Both the position numbers and the translations under genes were made by a program. Of a stretch of DNA of 64,000 bases, positions 1-9,576 are shown piece by piece (within the stretch, counting starts at the first letter, position 1; each line of letters starts with the position of its first letter). Source of the stretch: Pseudomonas frederiksbergensis (lineage in GTDB: Bacteria; Pseudomonadota; Gammaproteobacteria; Pseudomonadales; Pseudomonadaceae); NCBI RefSeq assembly GCF_001952935.1, contig NZ_CP018319.1:2820501-2884500 (forward strand), given 5' to 3'. The notes under the pieces were generated by a model. That model saw only the letters and a list, made by a program, of their open reading frames with translations, was not told the origin of the DNA and did not search any database.

Positions 1-342
1 AACCGTTGCATCGCCGACAACAGCCTCGATCGCCTGATGCTGTTTTTCCCGGACCCGTGGCACAAGAGCCGTCACCACAAGCGCCGTATCGTTCAGGCGT
101 CTTTCGCTGAGCTGGTGCGCAGCAAGTTGAAGGTCGGCGGTGTGCTGCACATGGCCACCGACTGGGAACCGTACGCCGAGTACATGCTGGAAGTGATGAA
201 CGTTGCGCCGGGTTATCGCAACCTGGCCGAAGACGGCAAATGCGTCCCGCGCCCGACCGAGCGCCCGATCACCAAGTTCGAACGCCGCGGCGAACGTCTT
301 GGGCATGGCGTGTGGGACCTGAAGTTCGAAAAACAGTCTTAA
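1..342 (+). CDS. trmB: tRNA (guanine-N7)-methyltransferase, C-terminal part
   Basis: The reading frame is open from the first base and its start lies outside the window; 113 residues remain. TrmB uses S-adenosylmethionine to methylate G46 in the variable loop of tRNAs. The remaining part carries the family hallmark [15 protein letters not shown] near its start and the C-terminal [17 protein letters not shown] block that helps bind substrate. The stop TAA is followed almost at once by a REP pair. Identification is secure; only the 5' truncation by the window edge is unusual. Confidence 0.95.
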   Translation, partial: NRCIADNSLDRLMLFFPDPWHKSRHHKRRIVQASFAELVRSKLKVGGVLHMATDWEPYAEYMLEVMNVAPGYRNLAEDGKCVPRPTERPITKFERRGERLGHGVWDLKFEKQS

Positions 343-360
343 GCCCTACGCAATACCAAA

Positions 361-450
361 TGTGGGAGCGGGCTTGCTCGCGAAAGCGGTGTGTCATTCA
401 ACTTTAATGTCGACTGACACGACGCCTTCGCGAGCAAGCCCGCTCCCACA
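361..450. repeat. REP inverted pair (family B, copy 1)
   Basis: Two copies of the Pseudomonas REP palindrome (TGTGGGAGCGGGCTTGCTCG then its reverse complement) face each other over about 40 bp. It sits between trmB and the convergent DUF3392 gene, a usual place for such elements. Confidence 0.9.
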
Positions 451-473
451 TTTGTTTTGTGTTGTCGGTGAAG

Positions 474-797
474 TCAGCGGCGGTCGGCGACGACACCGAT
501 GAGCACCAGCACCACCAACAACACCGGTGCCAGGCTGTAGTTGTTGAACTGGCTCAGGCCTTTGATGATCCATGGCGTGGCGTAGATCAGTGCGACGCCG
601 CTGCCGATCATGCACAGCAGGGCCATCAGCGGGACGCGCAAGGCGCCGGCGATGCTGCCCAAGCGTGCGTCGACCCAGCTTTTGATATCCGCGCCAAACA
701 ACACCAACAGACAGCCCACCAGGGCCAGTGCGATTTCAGACAGGTTGCTACGGCTCCAGCGGGACGCGGTGGCGAGCAGGTCGAGTATCAAATCCAT
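474..797 (-). CDS. DUF3392 family small membrane protein
   Basis: A 107-residue protein with three hydrophobic stretches (about residues 20-40, 52-72 and 86-103) and a short basic C-terminus, so probably an inner-membrane protein. Length and sequence fit the DUF3392 family found beside trmB/hemW in Pseudomonas. The function is unknown. It lies 22 bp downstream of hemW on the same strand and is probably the last gene of the hemW operon. Confidence 0.8.
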   Translation of the reverse strand: MDLILDLLATASRWSRSNLSEIALALVGCLLVLFGADIKSWVDARLGSIAGALRVPLMALLCMIGSGVALIYATPWIIKGLSQFNNYSLAPVLLVVLVLIGVVADRR

Positions 798-819
798 TCG
801 TTTTCCCTTAAGGCTGAAA

Positions 820-2025
820 TCAGCTCAAAAATGTCTGCAGCAAGTCATTGAGGAAGAGTTGTCCGCGCTCGGTGGCCGCCAGACGTGACGGTTCGACCTG
901 CAACAAGCCACTTTGTTCGGCTTCGCGGCGGCCTTCGGCGAGACTTTCCAGGCTCATCCCGGTGCGTTCCGGGTACAGTCGCGATTCCACGCCCTCGGTC
1001 AGGCGCAAGGCGTTCATCAGGAACTCGAACGGCATTTCTTCATTGGTCAGGGCTTTCTCCCCGGCCTTGAAGCTTTTGGCCGGGTTGAGGTAGTCCTTCG
1101 GCAAGCGGGTCTTCCAGGTGCGGACAATGCGCCCGTCCGGGTGGCTGAGCTTGCCGTGAGCCCCGGCACCGATGCCGATGAAGTCGCCGAAACTCCAGTA
1201 ATTGAGGTTATGCCGCGCCGGACGGCCGGGCTGGGCATACGCCGAGACTTCGTATTGCGCGTAACCGTGCTCGGCCAACAGCGCCTGGCCGGCTTCCTGA
1301 ATGTCCCACAGCGTGTCGTCTTCCGGCAGCGTTGGCGGCTGGTTCCAGAACACCGTGTTGGGCTCCAGGGTCAGCTGATACCAGGACAAGTGGGTCGGCT
1401 TCAAGGCGATGGCCTGGCGCAGGTCGCTCAGGGCGTCGTCCAGGGACTGATCGGGCAAACCGTGCATCAGGTCCAGATTGAAGTTGTCGAACCCGGCCTG
1501 ACGGGCCATGCCGGCGGCACGTACCGCTTCGTCACCGTTGTGAATCCGCCCCAGCGCTTTGAGTTTTTCTTCCTGAAAGCTCTGGATGCCGATCGACAGG
1601 CGATTGATGCCCAGCGCGCGGTAGGCGACGAACTTCTCTTGTTCGAACGTCCCGGGGTTGGCTTCCAGGGTGATTTCGATGTCGCTGGCGAAGGGTATGC
1701 GCTGCTCCACGCCTTTGAGCAAACGGCCCAGGGCTTCAGCGCTGAACAGGCTCGGCGTGCCGCCCCCAAAGAAGATTGAACTCAGCTCACGACCATAGAC
1801 CGCATGCAGGTCCTGGTCGAGGTCGGCCAGTAGCGCGTCCACATACTCTTCTTCCGGCAGCACCGGGCTGGCGGTATGGGAGTTGAAGTCGCAATAAGGG
1901 CATTTGCGCACACACCACGGAATGTGGATGTACAACGCCAGGGGCGGCAGCACGGGGAGCGCGGCCCGAGGCGACTGGGCGGCGCCGCCGAAGATCAGCG
2001 GCGACGCGGATGAGTCGTGGATCAT
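820..2025 (-). CDS. hemW: Radical SAM family heme chaperone HemW
   Basis: A 401-residue radical-SAM protein of the HemN/HemW family. The iron-sulfur motif CxxxCxxC is at C38, C42 and C45 ([13 protein letters not shown]), followed by the GGGTPS motif of the SAM site. Family members lacking the coproporphyrinogen oxidase features, as here, bind heme and deliver it to respiratory enzymes. The frame stays open upstream, but the ATG at 2025 is chosen because it overlaps the rdgB stop by four bases (ATGA), the normal coupled arrangement, and the longer N-terminus would overlap rdgB coding sequence. Confidence 0.93.
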   Translation of the reverse strand: MIHDSSASPLIFGGAAQSPRAALPVLPPLALYIHIPWCVRKCPYCDFNSHTASPVLPEEEYVDALLADLDQDLHAVYGRELSSIFFGGGTPSLFSAEALGRLLKGVEQRIPFASDIEITLEANPGTFEQEKFVAYRALGINRLSIGIQSFQEEKLKALGRIHNGDEAVRAAGMARQAGFDNFNLDLMHGLPDQSLDDALSDLRQAIALKPTHLSWYQLTLEPNTVFWNQPPTLPEDDTLWDIQEAGQALLAEHGYAQYEVSAYAQPGRPARHNLNYWSFGDFIGIGAGAHGKLSHPDGRIVRTWKTRLPKDYLNPAKSFKAGEKALTNEEMPFEFLMNALRLTEGVESRLYPERTGMSLESLAEGRREAEQSGLLQVEPSRLAATERGQLFLNDLLQTFLS

Positions 2026-2618
2026 TTCAGGCCCAGACGCTGGCGCAGCAGATCCATTGCACGGGCGCGGTGGCTGATGAGGTTCTTGTCGCTCGGGCTC
2101 AGTTCGGCGCTGGAACATTCACGCTCCGGCACCCAGAACAGCGGATCGTAACCAAAACCGTGTTCGCCGCTGGCCGCTGGCAGGATTCGTCCGTGCCACA
2201 AGCCTTCGCAGATAATCGGCAGCGGATCGTCGGCATGACGCACCAGCGCCAGCACACAGACGAACTGGGCGCCGCGTTCGGCTTGCGGCACGTCTTTCAA
2301 CACATCGAGCAGTTTGGCGTTGTTCGCCGCATCGCCCTGGCCATCAGCATAACGAGCCGAGTAGATACCCGGCGCGCCGCCAAGGAAATCCACTGCCAAC
2401 CCCGAATCGTCTGCCAACGCAGGCAGACCGGAGATGCGCGCAGCATTGCGGGCCTTGAGGATGGCGTTCTCGACGAATGACAGGCCGGTTTCTTCAGGTT
2501 CGACACTGCTGAACTCGCCGATCGAGCGCAGTTGCACCGATTCGCCGAGCATGGCCTGGAGTTCCTTGAGTTTGCCGGCGTTGTGGCTGGCCAGTACGAG
2601 TTGCGTGAAATTGATCAT
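2022..2618 (-). CDS. rdgB: XTP/dITP diphosphatase (non-canonical purine NTP pyrophosphatase)
   Basis: A 198-residue Ham1/RdgB pyrophosphatase that removes inosine and xanthosine triphosphates from the nucleotide pool. The N-terminal [10 protein letters not shown] nucleotide-binding motif, the central ALADDSGL motif with catalytic acidic residues and the C-terminal SHRARAM substrate motif are all intact. It overlaps both neighbours by four bases (hemW downstream, the DUF4426 gene upstream), so the three are probably translated in a coupled fashion from one minus-strand message. Confidence 0.96.
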   Translation of the reverse strand: MINFTQLVLASHNAGKLKELQAMLGESVQLRSIGEFSSVEPEETGLSFVENAILKARNAARISGLPALADDSGLAVDFLGGAPGIYSARYADGQGDAANNAKLLDVLKDVPQAERGAQFVCVLALVRHADDPLPIICEGLWHGRILPAASGEHGFGYDPLFWVPERECSSAELSPSDKNLISHRARAMDLLRQRLGLK

Positions 2619-3049
2619 TGGCCAGGAAAAAGCTCTTGGTTGAAATTGATGGTGTTGGTTTTGTCGCCGGTTTTGACATCGATCTTGAAAGTGCGGGTTT
2701 CCTGCTGATCCACCGGGAACTGGGCGATGTAATAGATAGCGCCTTGTTCAGTGATTTCGCGGAACTTCAGGTTCACGCTTTGGCTGGTGAGGTCTTTGAC
2801 TGTTCCGCTGACTTGAGCCATCTGCGGTTTGCCGTCCTTGAGCACCGAAACGTTGATCACACCTTGGTTCTTGCTACGGGTGAGCTGCGCGGCCTTGGCA
2901 ATGTCGGGTGTCAGGAAAGTGGAGTTGAAGGTGTTGTAATGCACCGTCACATCGCCAAACTTTTCCTGTCGGTCACCTTTTATAGTGTCAGCGGCCATGG
3001 CCGTGACGCTCAGGCAGGCAGTAAGTACAAACAGCGCTAGACGACCCAT
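2615..3049 (-). CDS. DUF4426 domain-containing exported protein
   Basis: A 144-residue protein with a clear Sec signal peptide ([19 protein letters not shown], cleavage after AMA) followed by a beta-rich domain matching DUF4426; its role is unknown. A second ATG lies two codons upstream at 3055, but the GGAGA ribosome site is one base from that ATG and seven from the one at 3049, so 3049 is preferred. The stop overlaps the rdgB start (ATGA). It lies between metW and rdgB, as in other pseudomonads. Confidence 0.85.
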   Translation of the reverse strand: MGRLALFVLTACLSVTAMAADTIKGDRQEKFGDVTVHYNTFNSTFLTPDIAKAAQLTRSKNQGVINVSVLKDGKPQMAQVSGTVKDLTSQSVNLKFREITEQGAIYYIAQFPVDQQETRTFKIDVKTGDKTNTINFNQELFPGQ

Positions 3050-3075
3050 GATCATTCTCCTCGAAGTGACGCTGT

Positions 3076-3696
3076 TCAGACCGCGACCTTGTGGTCTTGC
3101 AGCCCGGGGCTGCTGACGCGGTAAATACCGATTTCACCTAATAGATTAGGCCATAGCTTACTGGCCCACCCGTGGCGGTGCTGTTGATCCACGGCAAGCC
3201 GATCAATGACCCTGGCTTCACGTTCGCGACATAACGCTTCAAAGTCTGCGAAGGTGCAAAAGTGGATGTTCGGCGTGTTGTACCAGGTGTACGGCAGGAA
3301 ATCGGACACTGGCATCCGGCCCTTGCTCGCCAGGTACCAGCGGCAGCGCCAGTGACCGAAGTTGGGGAAGGTGATGATGCACTGGCGACCGACGCGCAGC
3401 ATTTCGTCGAGGATTCTGTCCGGGTAGTGCACGGCTTGCAGCGCCTGGGTCATGACCACGACGTCGAAGCTGTTGCTGGCAAAGTTGCCCAGGCCTTTGT
3501 CCAGGTCCTGTTCAATGACGTTGATGCCCTTGGCCACGCACTCGGCGATGTTGTCCGGGTCGTTTTCCAGGCCATAGCCGGTGACTTGCTTGTTGTCGCG
3601 CAGCCAGGTCAGCAATTCGCCATCGCCGCAACCGAGGTCGAGCACGCGGCTGCCGGCGGGGATCCATTCCTGGATGATTTCCAGATCAGCTCTCAT
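3076..3696 (-). CDS. metW: Methionine biosynthesis protein MetW
   Basis: A 206-residue SAM-dependent methyltransferase-fold protein with motif I VLDLGCGDGELL near residue 18 and the family block FPNFGHWRCRWYL. MetW is encoded directly after metX in proteobacteria and is reported to act together with the homoserine O-acyltransferase. It begins 7 bp downstream of the metX stop, so the two genes are one operon. No anomaly was seen. Confidence 0.93.
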   Translation of the reverse strand: MRADLEIIQEWIPAGSRVLDLGCGDGELLTWLRDNKQVTGYGLENDPDNIAECVAKGINVIEQDLDKGLGNFASNSFDVVVMTQALQAVHYPDRILDEMLRVGRQCIITFPNFGHWRCRWYLASKGRMPVSDFLPYTWYNTPNIHFCTFADFEALCREREARVIDRLAVDQQHRHGWASKLWPNLLGEIGIYRVSSPGLQDHKVAV

Positions 3697-3703
3697 GGCT
3701 TTC

Positions 3704-4843
3704 TCACAACGTAATGCGGTTCATGTAATTGCTGAAGGCCTGCAAGTAACGCGGGATCGGAATCAGGAAGGCGTCGTGGCCTTGCGGAGCGTCGATCTCG
3801 AGGTAGCAGACGTCTTTCTTGGCCGCCATCAACGCGTCCACCAATTCCCGCGAGCGGGCAGGGGAGAAGCGCCAGTCGGTGGTGAAAGACATCACGCAGA
3901 ACTTGGCCTGGGCGTTGGCGAAGGTTTTCGCCAGGTCATCGTCGAAGTTCGCCGCTGGATCGAAGTAGTCCAGCGCCTTGGTCATCAGCAGGTACGTGTT
4001 GGCGTCGAAGCGCCCGGAGAACTCTTCGCCTTGATAGCGCAGGTAGCTTTCGACCTGGAATTCGACGCTGTGGAAGTCGTAGTTGAGCTTTTCGCTCTTC
4101 AGGCCACGACCGAATTTCTCACCCATCGAGTCATCGGAGAGGTACGTGATGTGCCCGACCATCCGCGCCAGCATCAAGCCACGCTTGGGAATTACGCCCG
4201 CTTCCTGGAACGAACCGCCGTGGAACTCGGGGTCAGTGAGGATCGCCTGGCGCGCCACTTCGTTGAACGCGATGTTCTGCGCCGACAGCTTGGGGGCCGA
4301 GGCGATTGCCAGGCAGTGGCGAATGCGGTCGGGGTAGGTGATGCTCCATTGCATCGCCTGCATGCCACCGAGACTGCCGCCAATCACGGCGGCCCATTGG
4401 CCAATGCCGAGCAGGTCTGCCAGGCGCGCCTGGCTGTGAACCCAGTCTTCCACGGTCAGTACCGGGAAGTCGGCGCCAAACGGCTTGCCGGTTTCCGGAT
4501 TGACGCTGCTCGGGCCGGTAGAGCCGTTGCAACCGCCGAGGTTGTTCAGGCTGACCACGAAGAATTTGTGGGTATCAATTGGCTTGCCGGGGCCGATGCA
4601 GCTGTCCCACCAACCGGGTTTGCGGTCGTCGGGGCTGTGGAAGCCGGCAGCGTGATGATGACCGGACAGCGCGTGGCAGATCAGCACGGCGTTGCTCGCC
4701 GCGGCATTCAGCGTGCCGTAGGTTTCGTAGATCAGGTCATAAGCTGGGAGCGAACGGCCGCAGGCCAAGGCCAGGGGTTCGCTGAAGTGCGCCACTTGCG
4801 GCGTCACCAGACCAACAGAATCGGGGGGAAAGGCAGCTGGCAT
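3704..4843 (-). CDS. metX: Homoserine O-acyltransferase (probably succinyltransferase) MetX
   Basis: A 379-residue alpha/beta-hydrolase-fold acyltransferase that activates homoserine for methionine synthesis. The nucleophile elbow [10 protein letters not shown] places the catalytic Ser at residue 157; the Asp (TTDWRFSP) and His (PQGHDAF) of the triad are near the C-terminus, and the oxyanion block GHHHAAG is at 61-67. Pseudomonas MetX enzymes are generally assigned to the succinyl-CoA-using group; sequence reading alone does not settle acetyl versus succinyl. It is cotranscribed with metW. Confidence 0.94.
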   Translation of the reverse strand: MPAAFPPDSVGLVTPQVAHFSEPLALACGRSLPAYDLIYETYGTLNAAASNAVLICHALSGHHHAAGFHSPDDRKPGWWDSCIGPGKPIDTHKFFVVSLNNLGGCNGSTGPSSVNPETGKPFGADFPVLTVEDWVHSQARLADLLGIGQWAAVIGGSLGGMQAMQWSITYPDRIRHCLAIASAPKLSAQNIAFNEVARQAILTDPEFHGGSFQEAGVIPKRGLMLARMVGHITYLSDDSMGEKFGRGLKSEKLNYDFHSVEFQVESYLRYQGEEFSGRFDANTYLLMTKALDYFDPAANFDDDLAKTFANAQAKFCVMSFTTDWRFSPARSRELVDALMAAKKDVCYLEIDAPQGHDAFLIPIPRYLQAFSNYMNRITL

Positions 4844-4922
4844 CGACCCTGCTCTCGTTGAAATGAGGCGTAAGTCTAAAGACCGCTGACCCTAGCAGCA
4901 AGCTAACTTCCCCACCACTAAC

Positions 4923-5032
4923 GATCGTTCCCACGCTCTGCGTGGGAATGCCTCGCTGGACGCTCTGCGTCCGCTTCGGCTGGGACGCGGAGCGTCCCGG
5001 GCTGCATTCCCACGCGGAGCGTGGGAACGATC
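4923..5032. repeat. Four-hairpin palindromic element (family A, copy 1)
   Basis: About 110 bp with terminal inverted repeats GATCGTTCCCACGC and GCGTGGGAACGATC. Inside are four consecutive small hairpins of the form CCCACG-loop-CGTGGG or GGACGC-loop-GCGTCC. It lies between metX and the DUF167 gene and has five relatives in this window. Confidence 0.9.
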
Positions 5033-5041
5033 ATGATGCGG

Positions 5042-5338
5042 TCAGCCTGCCGGGCGCGCCAGATCCGGCAAATCCGGCAGCTTCTTCGGCGAGCAAATCC
5101 GCACCCGCTTCTGCCGGTTCAACTCGCCGCTGATCAGACTCACCTGACTCTTGGACACTCCAAACGCCTTGGCCAGAAACGCCATCAAATACGCGTTGGC
5201 CTTGCCTTCAACCGGCGGCGCCGTCAGGCGAATCTTCAATCGATCCCCGTGCAGCCCGCAGAAGTCATCGCTGCGGGCTGCCGGTTGCAGGTGACACTCC
5301 AGAATCAGGTCGTCACCGTCCCAGCGAAAGTAGCTCAT
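5042..5338 (-). CDS. DUF167 (YggU) family protein
   Basis: A 98-residue protein of the small DUF167/YggU family, recognised by the conserved core KIRLTAPPVEGKANAYL and the basic C-terminal half. Biochemical function is unknown, although family members have an RNA-binding-like fold. Its ATG overlaps the yggT stop by one base (TGATG), so it is translationally coupled to yggT at the end of the yggS-proC-yggT run. The C-terminus ends in a Pro/Ala-rich tail. Confidence 0.88.
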   Translation of the reverse strand: MSYFRWDGDDLILECHLQPAARSDDFCGLHGDRLKIRLTAPPVEGKANAYLMAFLAKAFGVSKSQVSLISGELNRQKRVRICSPKKLPDLPDLARPAG

Positions 5339-5925
5339 CAGATCAGGCCGAGCAGCCCCTGCGGCATGAGGGCGTAGTACGCAAGGCGTGGGATCAGCCA
5401 GCTTTGCAGCAACTGGATCACGATAAACGCGAAGATCGGCGAGATGTCGAGGCCGCCCAGGCTCGGAATGATCCGGCGGAACGGGGCGAGTACCGGTTCA
5501 GTAATCTGAGCGACCAGCTCTGCGCCCGGATTGTGGCTCCTTGGGGCGACCCAGGAGAGGATCACACTGATGATCATCGCGTAGAACAGAATGTTCAAAA
5601 ACAGCGAGAAGATCGCGATCAGCGCCCAAGGCACCAACAGTAGCCAGTCGACCGCGAAGCCCTTGAGCAACAGGATGACGGCGATCAGCAGCATTTGCAC
5701 GATCAGCGCCAGCACCAGTGACGACATGTCCAACCCGAACATGCTCGGGATGATCCGGCGCAGAGGCTTGAGCAGCGGTTGAGTGGCTTTCACGATGAAC
5801 TGGCAGAGCGGGTTGTAGAAATTCGCCCGAACCAATTGCAGGATGAAGCGCAACAGCACGATCAGCAGGTACAGGCTGCCCAAGGTTTTGATTATGAAAA
5901 TGGCAGCGTCGTTGAGTCCGAGCAT
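5338..5925 (-). CDS. yggT: YggT family integral membrane protein
   Basis: A 195-residue membrane protein made of two YGGT repeats: each has a hydrophobic helix, the motif NPLCQFI or NPGAELV, then a PLLKPLRRIIPS or PVLAPFRRIIPS amphipathic segment. Homologues have been linked to osmotic tolerance and division-site organisation, but the role here is not known. Two adjacent ATGs occur (5928 and 5925); the second has the better distance to AAGGAA. It lies 24 bp after proC in the same operon. Confidence 0.88.
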   Translation of the reverse strand: MLGLNDAAIFIIKTLGSLYLLIVLLRFILQLVRANFYNPLCQFIVKATQPLLKPLRRIIPSMFGLDMSSLVLALIVQMLLIAVILLLKGFAVDWLLLVPWALIAIFSLFLNILFYAMIISVILSWVAPRSHNPGAELVAQITEPVLAPFRRIIPSLGGLDISPIFAFIVIQLLQSWLIPRLAYYALMPQGLLGLI

Positions 5926-5949
5926 CATTGATTCCTTTGTAAGAGCTGA

Positions 5950-6768
5950 TTAACGACCCAGTTGCTCGGCCATCTCGGCCGAGCGGTGCGCAGCGGCGCC
6001 GAGTGCTTTTTCTACCAGGGCTTCGAAGCCACCGGCCTGGAACGACTTGATCGCCGCTTCCGTGGTGCCCGCAGGCGATGTCACGCGGCGCCGCAATTCC
6101 GCAGCGTCGACGTCACTGGCCACGGCCATGTGAGCAGCGCCCAAAGCGGTTTGCAGGGTCAGTTGTGCAGCGATGTCTGCCGGCAGGCCGAGCTTCACGC
6201 CGGCGGCGGTCATGGCTTCGATCAGCAGGAAGAAGTACGCCGGGCCCGAGCCGGAAACGGCGGTGACCGCGTCCAGTTGCTGTTCTTCGTCCAGCCACAG
6301 TGCGATGCCGACGGCGGACAGCAGTTCTTGTGCCTGTTGGCGTTGTTCGGTGTTCACTTCAGCCGTGGCGAACAAACCGCTCACGCCCTGACGCAGTAGC
6401 GCCGGGGTGTTGGGCATGCAACGCACGATCGGTTGGGCGCCGAGCCAGTTGTTCATGCTGGCGCAGGTGATGCCGGCAGCAATCGAGACCACCAGTTGAT
6501 TGGGCTTGAGGCTTGGGCGAAGCGCTTCGCAGACAGCTTTCATCGCTTGAGGTTTGACCGCCAGTACGACGACATCGGCGCCCTGGATGGCGTCGGCGTT
6601 GTCGGCGAATACCTCGATGCCGTGTTCAGCGTTCACGCGAGCGCGGGTTTCGGCGCCCGGATCGCTGGCGCGGATCTGCGCGGCGTCCAGACCTTTGGCG
6701 CGCAGGCCGCCGATCAGACTGGCGGCCATGTTGCCGGCACCGATAAAGGCAATACGAGTCTTGCTCAT
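5950..6768 (-). CDS. proC: Pyrroline-5-carboxylate reductase
   Basis: A 272-residue enzyme catalysing the last step of proline synthesis, reducing pyrroline-5-carboxylate with NAD(P)H. The Rossmann motif FIGAGNMAASLIGGL is at the N-terminus, MPNTPALL lies mid-protein, and the C-terminal signature with SGSGPAYFF and VTSPAGTTEAAI is complete. It follows yggS with a 35 bp gap and precedes yggT, the standard arrangement in gammaproteobacteria. Confidence 0.96.
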   Translation of the reverse strand: MSKTRIAFIGAGNMAASLIGGLRAKGLDAAQIRASDPGAETRARVNAEHGIEVFADNADAIQGADVVVLAVKPQAMKAVCEALRPSLKPNQLVVSIAAGITCASMNNWLGAQPIVRCMPNTPALLRQGVSGLFATAEVNTEQRQQAQELLSAVGIALWLDEEQQLDAVTAVSGSGPAYFFLLIEAMTAAGVKLGLPADIAAQLTLQTALGAAHMAVASDVDAAELRRRVTSPAGTTEAAIKSFQAGGFEALVEKALGAAAHRSAEMAEQLGR

Positions 6769-6803
6769 GTCAGGTCCTTATAAAGAGAGGAGTCAGCCAT
6801 ATT

Positions 6804-7490
6804 TCAAGGCTGACCATAGTCGCGGGCGCCAAACAGGGCCGTACCGATACGGACCCAGGTGGCGCCCATGGCGATGGCCGACTCAAGGTCGTGGCTCATG
6901 CCCATGGAAAGTGTGTCGAGCGGCAGGTTCAGGCTGGCTTGCAGGCTTTGTACGGCAGCAAAAGCGGCATCCTGGGCGGCGCGATCTTCGGTCGGCTCGG
7001 GGATTGCCATCAGCCCGCGCAGCTTGATGCGCGGCAGTTTGCTGATGGCATCGGCCAAGGCCGGCAGGTCGGCCGGGGTGCAGCCGGACTTGCTGGCTTC
7101 ACCGCTGACGTTGACCTGGATGCAGATGTTCAGTGGGGGCAACTCGGCAGGACGTTGTTCGGACAGGCGTTGTGCGATTTTCAAACGATCCACGGAATGC
7201 ACCCAGGCGAAGTGCTCGGCGATAGCGCGAGTCTTGTTCGATTGAATGGGGCCGATGAAGTGCCAGATCAAGGGCAGGTCGGCCAGTTCGAGCTGTTTGC
7301 TCAAGGCTTCCTGCAAGTAGTTCTCGCCAAAGTCGCGGAGGCCGGCGGCATACGCTTCGCGCAGGGCCTCGGCCGGCTTGGTCTTGCTCACGGCCAATAG
7401 CTGGACGCTGTCTGCGTCGCGCTTTGCGGCAAGGGCGGCAGCGTGGATGCGTGAACTAACCTGAGCGATGTTGTCTGCTATCGTGGACAT
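6804..7490 (-). CDS. yggS: YggS family pyridoxal phosphate homeostasis protein
   Basis: A 228-residue PLP-binding TIM-barrel protein of the PLPBP family, which buffers intracellular PLP and affects amino-acid and keto-acid balance. The PLP lysine is K36 in LLAVSKTKP; the barrel motifs HFIGPIQSNK, SMGMSHDLESAI and RIGTALFG are present. The frame is open further upstream, but the ATG at 7490 gives the family N-terminus and leaves a 55 bp divergent promoter region shared with pilT. Confidence 0.93.
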   Translation of the reverse strand: MSTIADNIAQVSSRIHAAALAAKRDADSVQLLAVSKTKPAEALREAYAAGLRDFGENYLQEALSKQLELADLPLIWHFIGPIQSNKTRAIAEHFAWVHSVDRLKIAQRLSEQRPAELPPLNICIQVNVSGEASKSGCTPADLPALADAISKLPRIKLRGLMAIPEPTEDRAAQDAAFAAVQSLQASLNLPLDTLSMGMSHDLESAIAMGATWVRIGTALFGARDYGQP

Positions 7491-7545
7491 CAAGAGGCGC
7501 CGGCGGCTGAAGGTTCGCGGCATTCTACTGGAATTGAGGAACGCT

Positions 7546-8580
7546 ATGGATATCACTGAGCTGCTGGCTTTCAGCGCGAAACAGGGCGCATCCGACTTGC
7601 ATCTGTCTGCCGGCCTGCCCCCGATGATTCGGGTCGACGGCGATGTACGGCGCATCAACCTGCCGGCCATGGACCACAAGCAGGTTCAAGCGCTGATCTA
7701 CGACATCATGAACGACACACAGCGGGTGGACTTCGAGAAGCACCTGGAGACCGACTTCTCCTTCGACGTGCCCGGCGTGGCGCGTTTTCGGGTTAACGCG
7801 TTCAACCACAATCGCGGTGCTGGCGCGGTGTTCCGGACCATTCCGTCCAAGGTCCTGAGCATGGAAGACCTCGGTATGGGGGAGGTGTTTCGCAAGATTA
7901 CCGAAGCGCCGCGGGGGCTGGTGCTGGTGACCGGGCCGACCGGTTCCGGCAAATCCACCACTTTGGCGGCGATGATCGATCATCTGAACAGCCATCGTCA
8001 TCAGCACATCCTCACCATCGAAGACCCGATCGAGTTCGTCCACGAGTCGCGCAAATGCTTGATCAACCAGCGCGAAGTCCATCGTGATACGCGCAGTTTC
8101 GCCACGGCGCTGCGCTCGGCCCTGCGGGAGGACCCGGACGTGATCCTGGTGGGGGAAATGCGCGATCTCGAGACCATTCGCCTGGCGTTGACCGCCGCCG
8201 AAACCGGCCACTTGGTATTTGGCACGCTGCACACGACATCGGCGGCGAAAACCATCGACCGGGTGGTGGACGTGTTTCCGGGAGACGAGAAGTCGATGGT
8301 TCGTTCGATGCTGTCAGAGTCGTTGCTGGCGGTGGTGTCGCAGACGTTGATCAAGAAGATCGGCGGCGGGCGGATCGCGGCCCACGAAATCATGCTCGGC
8401 ACGTCAGCGATCCGTAACCTGATCCGCGAAGACAAGGTGGCGCAGATGTACTCGTCGATTCAGACCGGGGGCAACCTGGGGATGCAGACGCTGGATATGT
8501 GCTTGAAGGAGCTGGTAAGCAAGGGCTTGATCAGCCGCGAGCATGCGCGGGAGAAAGCGCGCACGCCGGATGGTTTTTGA
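7546..8580 (+). CDS. pilT: Type IV pilus retraction ATPase PilT
   Basis: A 344-residue hexameric ATPase that powers type IV pilus retraction and twitching. Walker A GPTGSGKST is at residues 130-138, the Walker B glutamate is E204 (DVILVGEMRD), and the C-terminal AIRNLIRE motif needed for retraction is present. The start ATG at 7546 has GAGGA upstream and gives the canonical MDITELLAF N-terminus. In P. aeruginosa pilU follows pilT; here the next gene is a minus-strand peptidase, so pilU is absent from this locus. Confidence 0.96.
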   Translation: MDITELLAFSAKQGASDLHLSAGLPPMIRVDGDVRRINLPAMDHKQVQALIYDIMNDTQRVDFEKHLETDFSFDVPGVARFRVNAFNHNRGAGAVFRTIPSKVLSMEDLGMGEVFRKITEAPRGLVLVTGPTGSGKSTTLAAMIDHLNSHRHQHILTIEDPIEFVHESRKCLINQREVHRDTRSFATALRSALREDPDVILVGEMRDLETIRLALTAAETGHLVFGTLHTTSAAKTIDRVVDVFPGDEKSMVRSMLSESLLAVVSQTLIKKIGGGRIAAHEIMLGTSAIRNLIREDKVAQMYSSIQTGGNLGMQTLDMCLKELVSKGLISREHAREKARTPDGF

Positions 8581-8589
8581 GGGGGAGTA

Positions 8590-8699
8590 GATCGTTCCCA
8601 CGCTCTGCGTGGGAATGCCTCAATGGACGCTCTGCGTCCGCTTCGGCAGGGACGCGGAGCGTCCCGGGCTGCATTCCCACGCAGAGCATGGGAACGATC
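8590..8699. repeat. Four-hairpin palindromic element (family A, copy 2)
   Basis: Same layout and orientation as the copy at 4923, with terminal GATCGTTCCCACGC and its inverse. One arm has a single substitution (CATGGG instead of CGTGGG). It lies between the convergent pilT and C40 peptidase genes and may act as a transcription stop for both. Confidence 0.9.
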
Positions 8700-8708
8700 A
8701 GTGCCGGA

Positions 8709-9326
8709 TTAGCGTTGAACAACCTGTAGGGTGTTCTTCTCTTTCGGCATAACCCGCTTGGCCACCACGTAGTGTTTTTCCCAGTATGGTTTCTTCAGGG
8801 TGTCGATGCTCACCGACTTGCCACGACGCGGTGCGTGGATGAAGCGGTCGTTGCCCAGGTAGATGGCAACGTGATTGACCCGACGACTCTTGATGTTGAA
8901 GAAAATCAGGTCGCCAGGCTTCAGATCCTTGCGATCGACTTTGTCGCCATGACCGCTGGCCATCGCATTGGACGTGCGCGGCAGGTCAAACGTGGCGTCG
9001 TTGAACGCGTATTTCACCAGGCCACTGCAGTCGAACCCTTTACTTGGGCTGCTGCCGCCCCAACGGTAGGGTGTACCGAGGACGTTAACGGCGCGGCTCA
9101 GCACGTCGCTGCTTTCCTTGCTCGCCATTGGCGGAACAAGGCCGCTTTTGCTGCTCAGTTGAGGAGCGCGTTTTACGGTCTGTTTGTTTTTGCTCGAAGG
9201 AGCAGAAACATGGGATTTTTGGGTGTAACCATTAACGTTAGGAAGACGTTGCTCACGATTGGTGGCGTGGGCGGCCAGTGGCATCAAAAGGCAAATGGTT
9301 AGCCATGTCTTGAAAAATGGACGCAT
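8709..9326 (-). CDS. Exported C40 (NlpC/P60) family peptidase
   Basis: A 205-residue protein with a signal peptide (ICLLMPLAAHA), a Ser/Lys-rich linker to about residue 70, then an NlpC/P60 domain. The catalytic Cys is C100 (GFDCSGLV), His is H152 (VNHVAIYL), and the third polar residue lies in RFIHAP around 164. Such enzymes cut peptide stems of murein (D-Glu-diaminopimelate bonds). The ATG at 9326 is chosen because it gives the signal peptide; the open frame upstream has no family similarity. It is monocistronic. Confidence 0.88.
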   Translation of the reverse strand: MRPFFKTWLTICLLMPLAAHATNREQRLPNVNGYTQKSHVSAPSSKNKQTVKRAPQLSSKSGLVPPMASKESSDVLSRAVNVLGTPYRWGGSSPSKGFDCSGLVKYAFNDATFDLPRTSNAMASGHGDKVDRKDLKPGDLIFFNIKSRRVNHVAIYLGNDRFIHAPRRGKSVSIDTLKKPYWEKHYVVAKRVMPKEKNTLQVVQR

Positions 9327-9576
9327 TAGGCAAGGCTCATATAAGTTAGCGCGCAACTTTATAACAGCTTTTTTGGCCCTTTCGAGGCCGTTGGTCGATT
9401 CAACCTTGGGGTCAACGGAACCAAATAAGCTGAAAATAGACGCGATTGTCGGACACAACGCTTGTGCTACAAGGCTTTGACGGGACACAAGGTAGCATTT
9501 GCCATACGTCGGCCACCTGTAAAAAAGTCACAAAGATTTAAAGAATATTTATCTATCGTGTGAATCGAGGTCCTTC

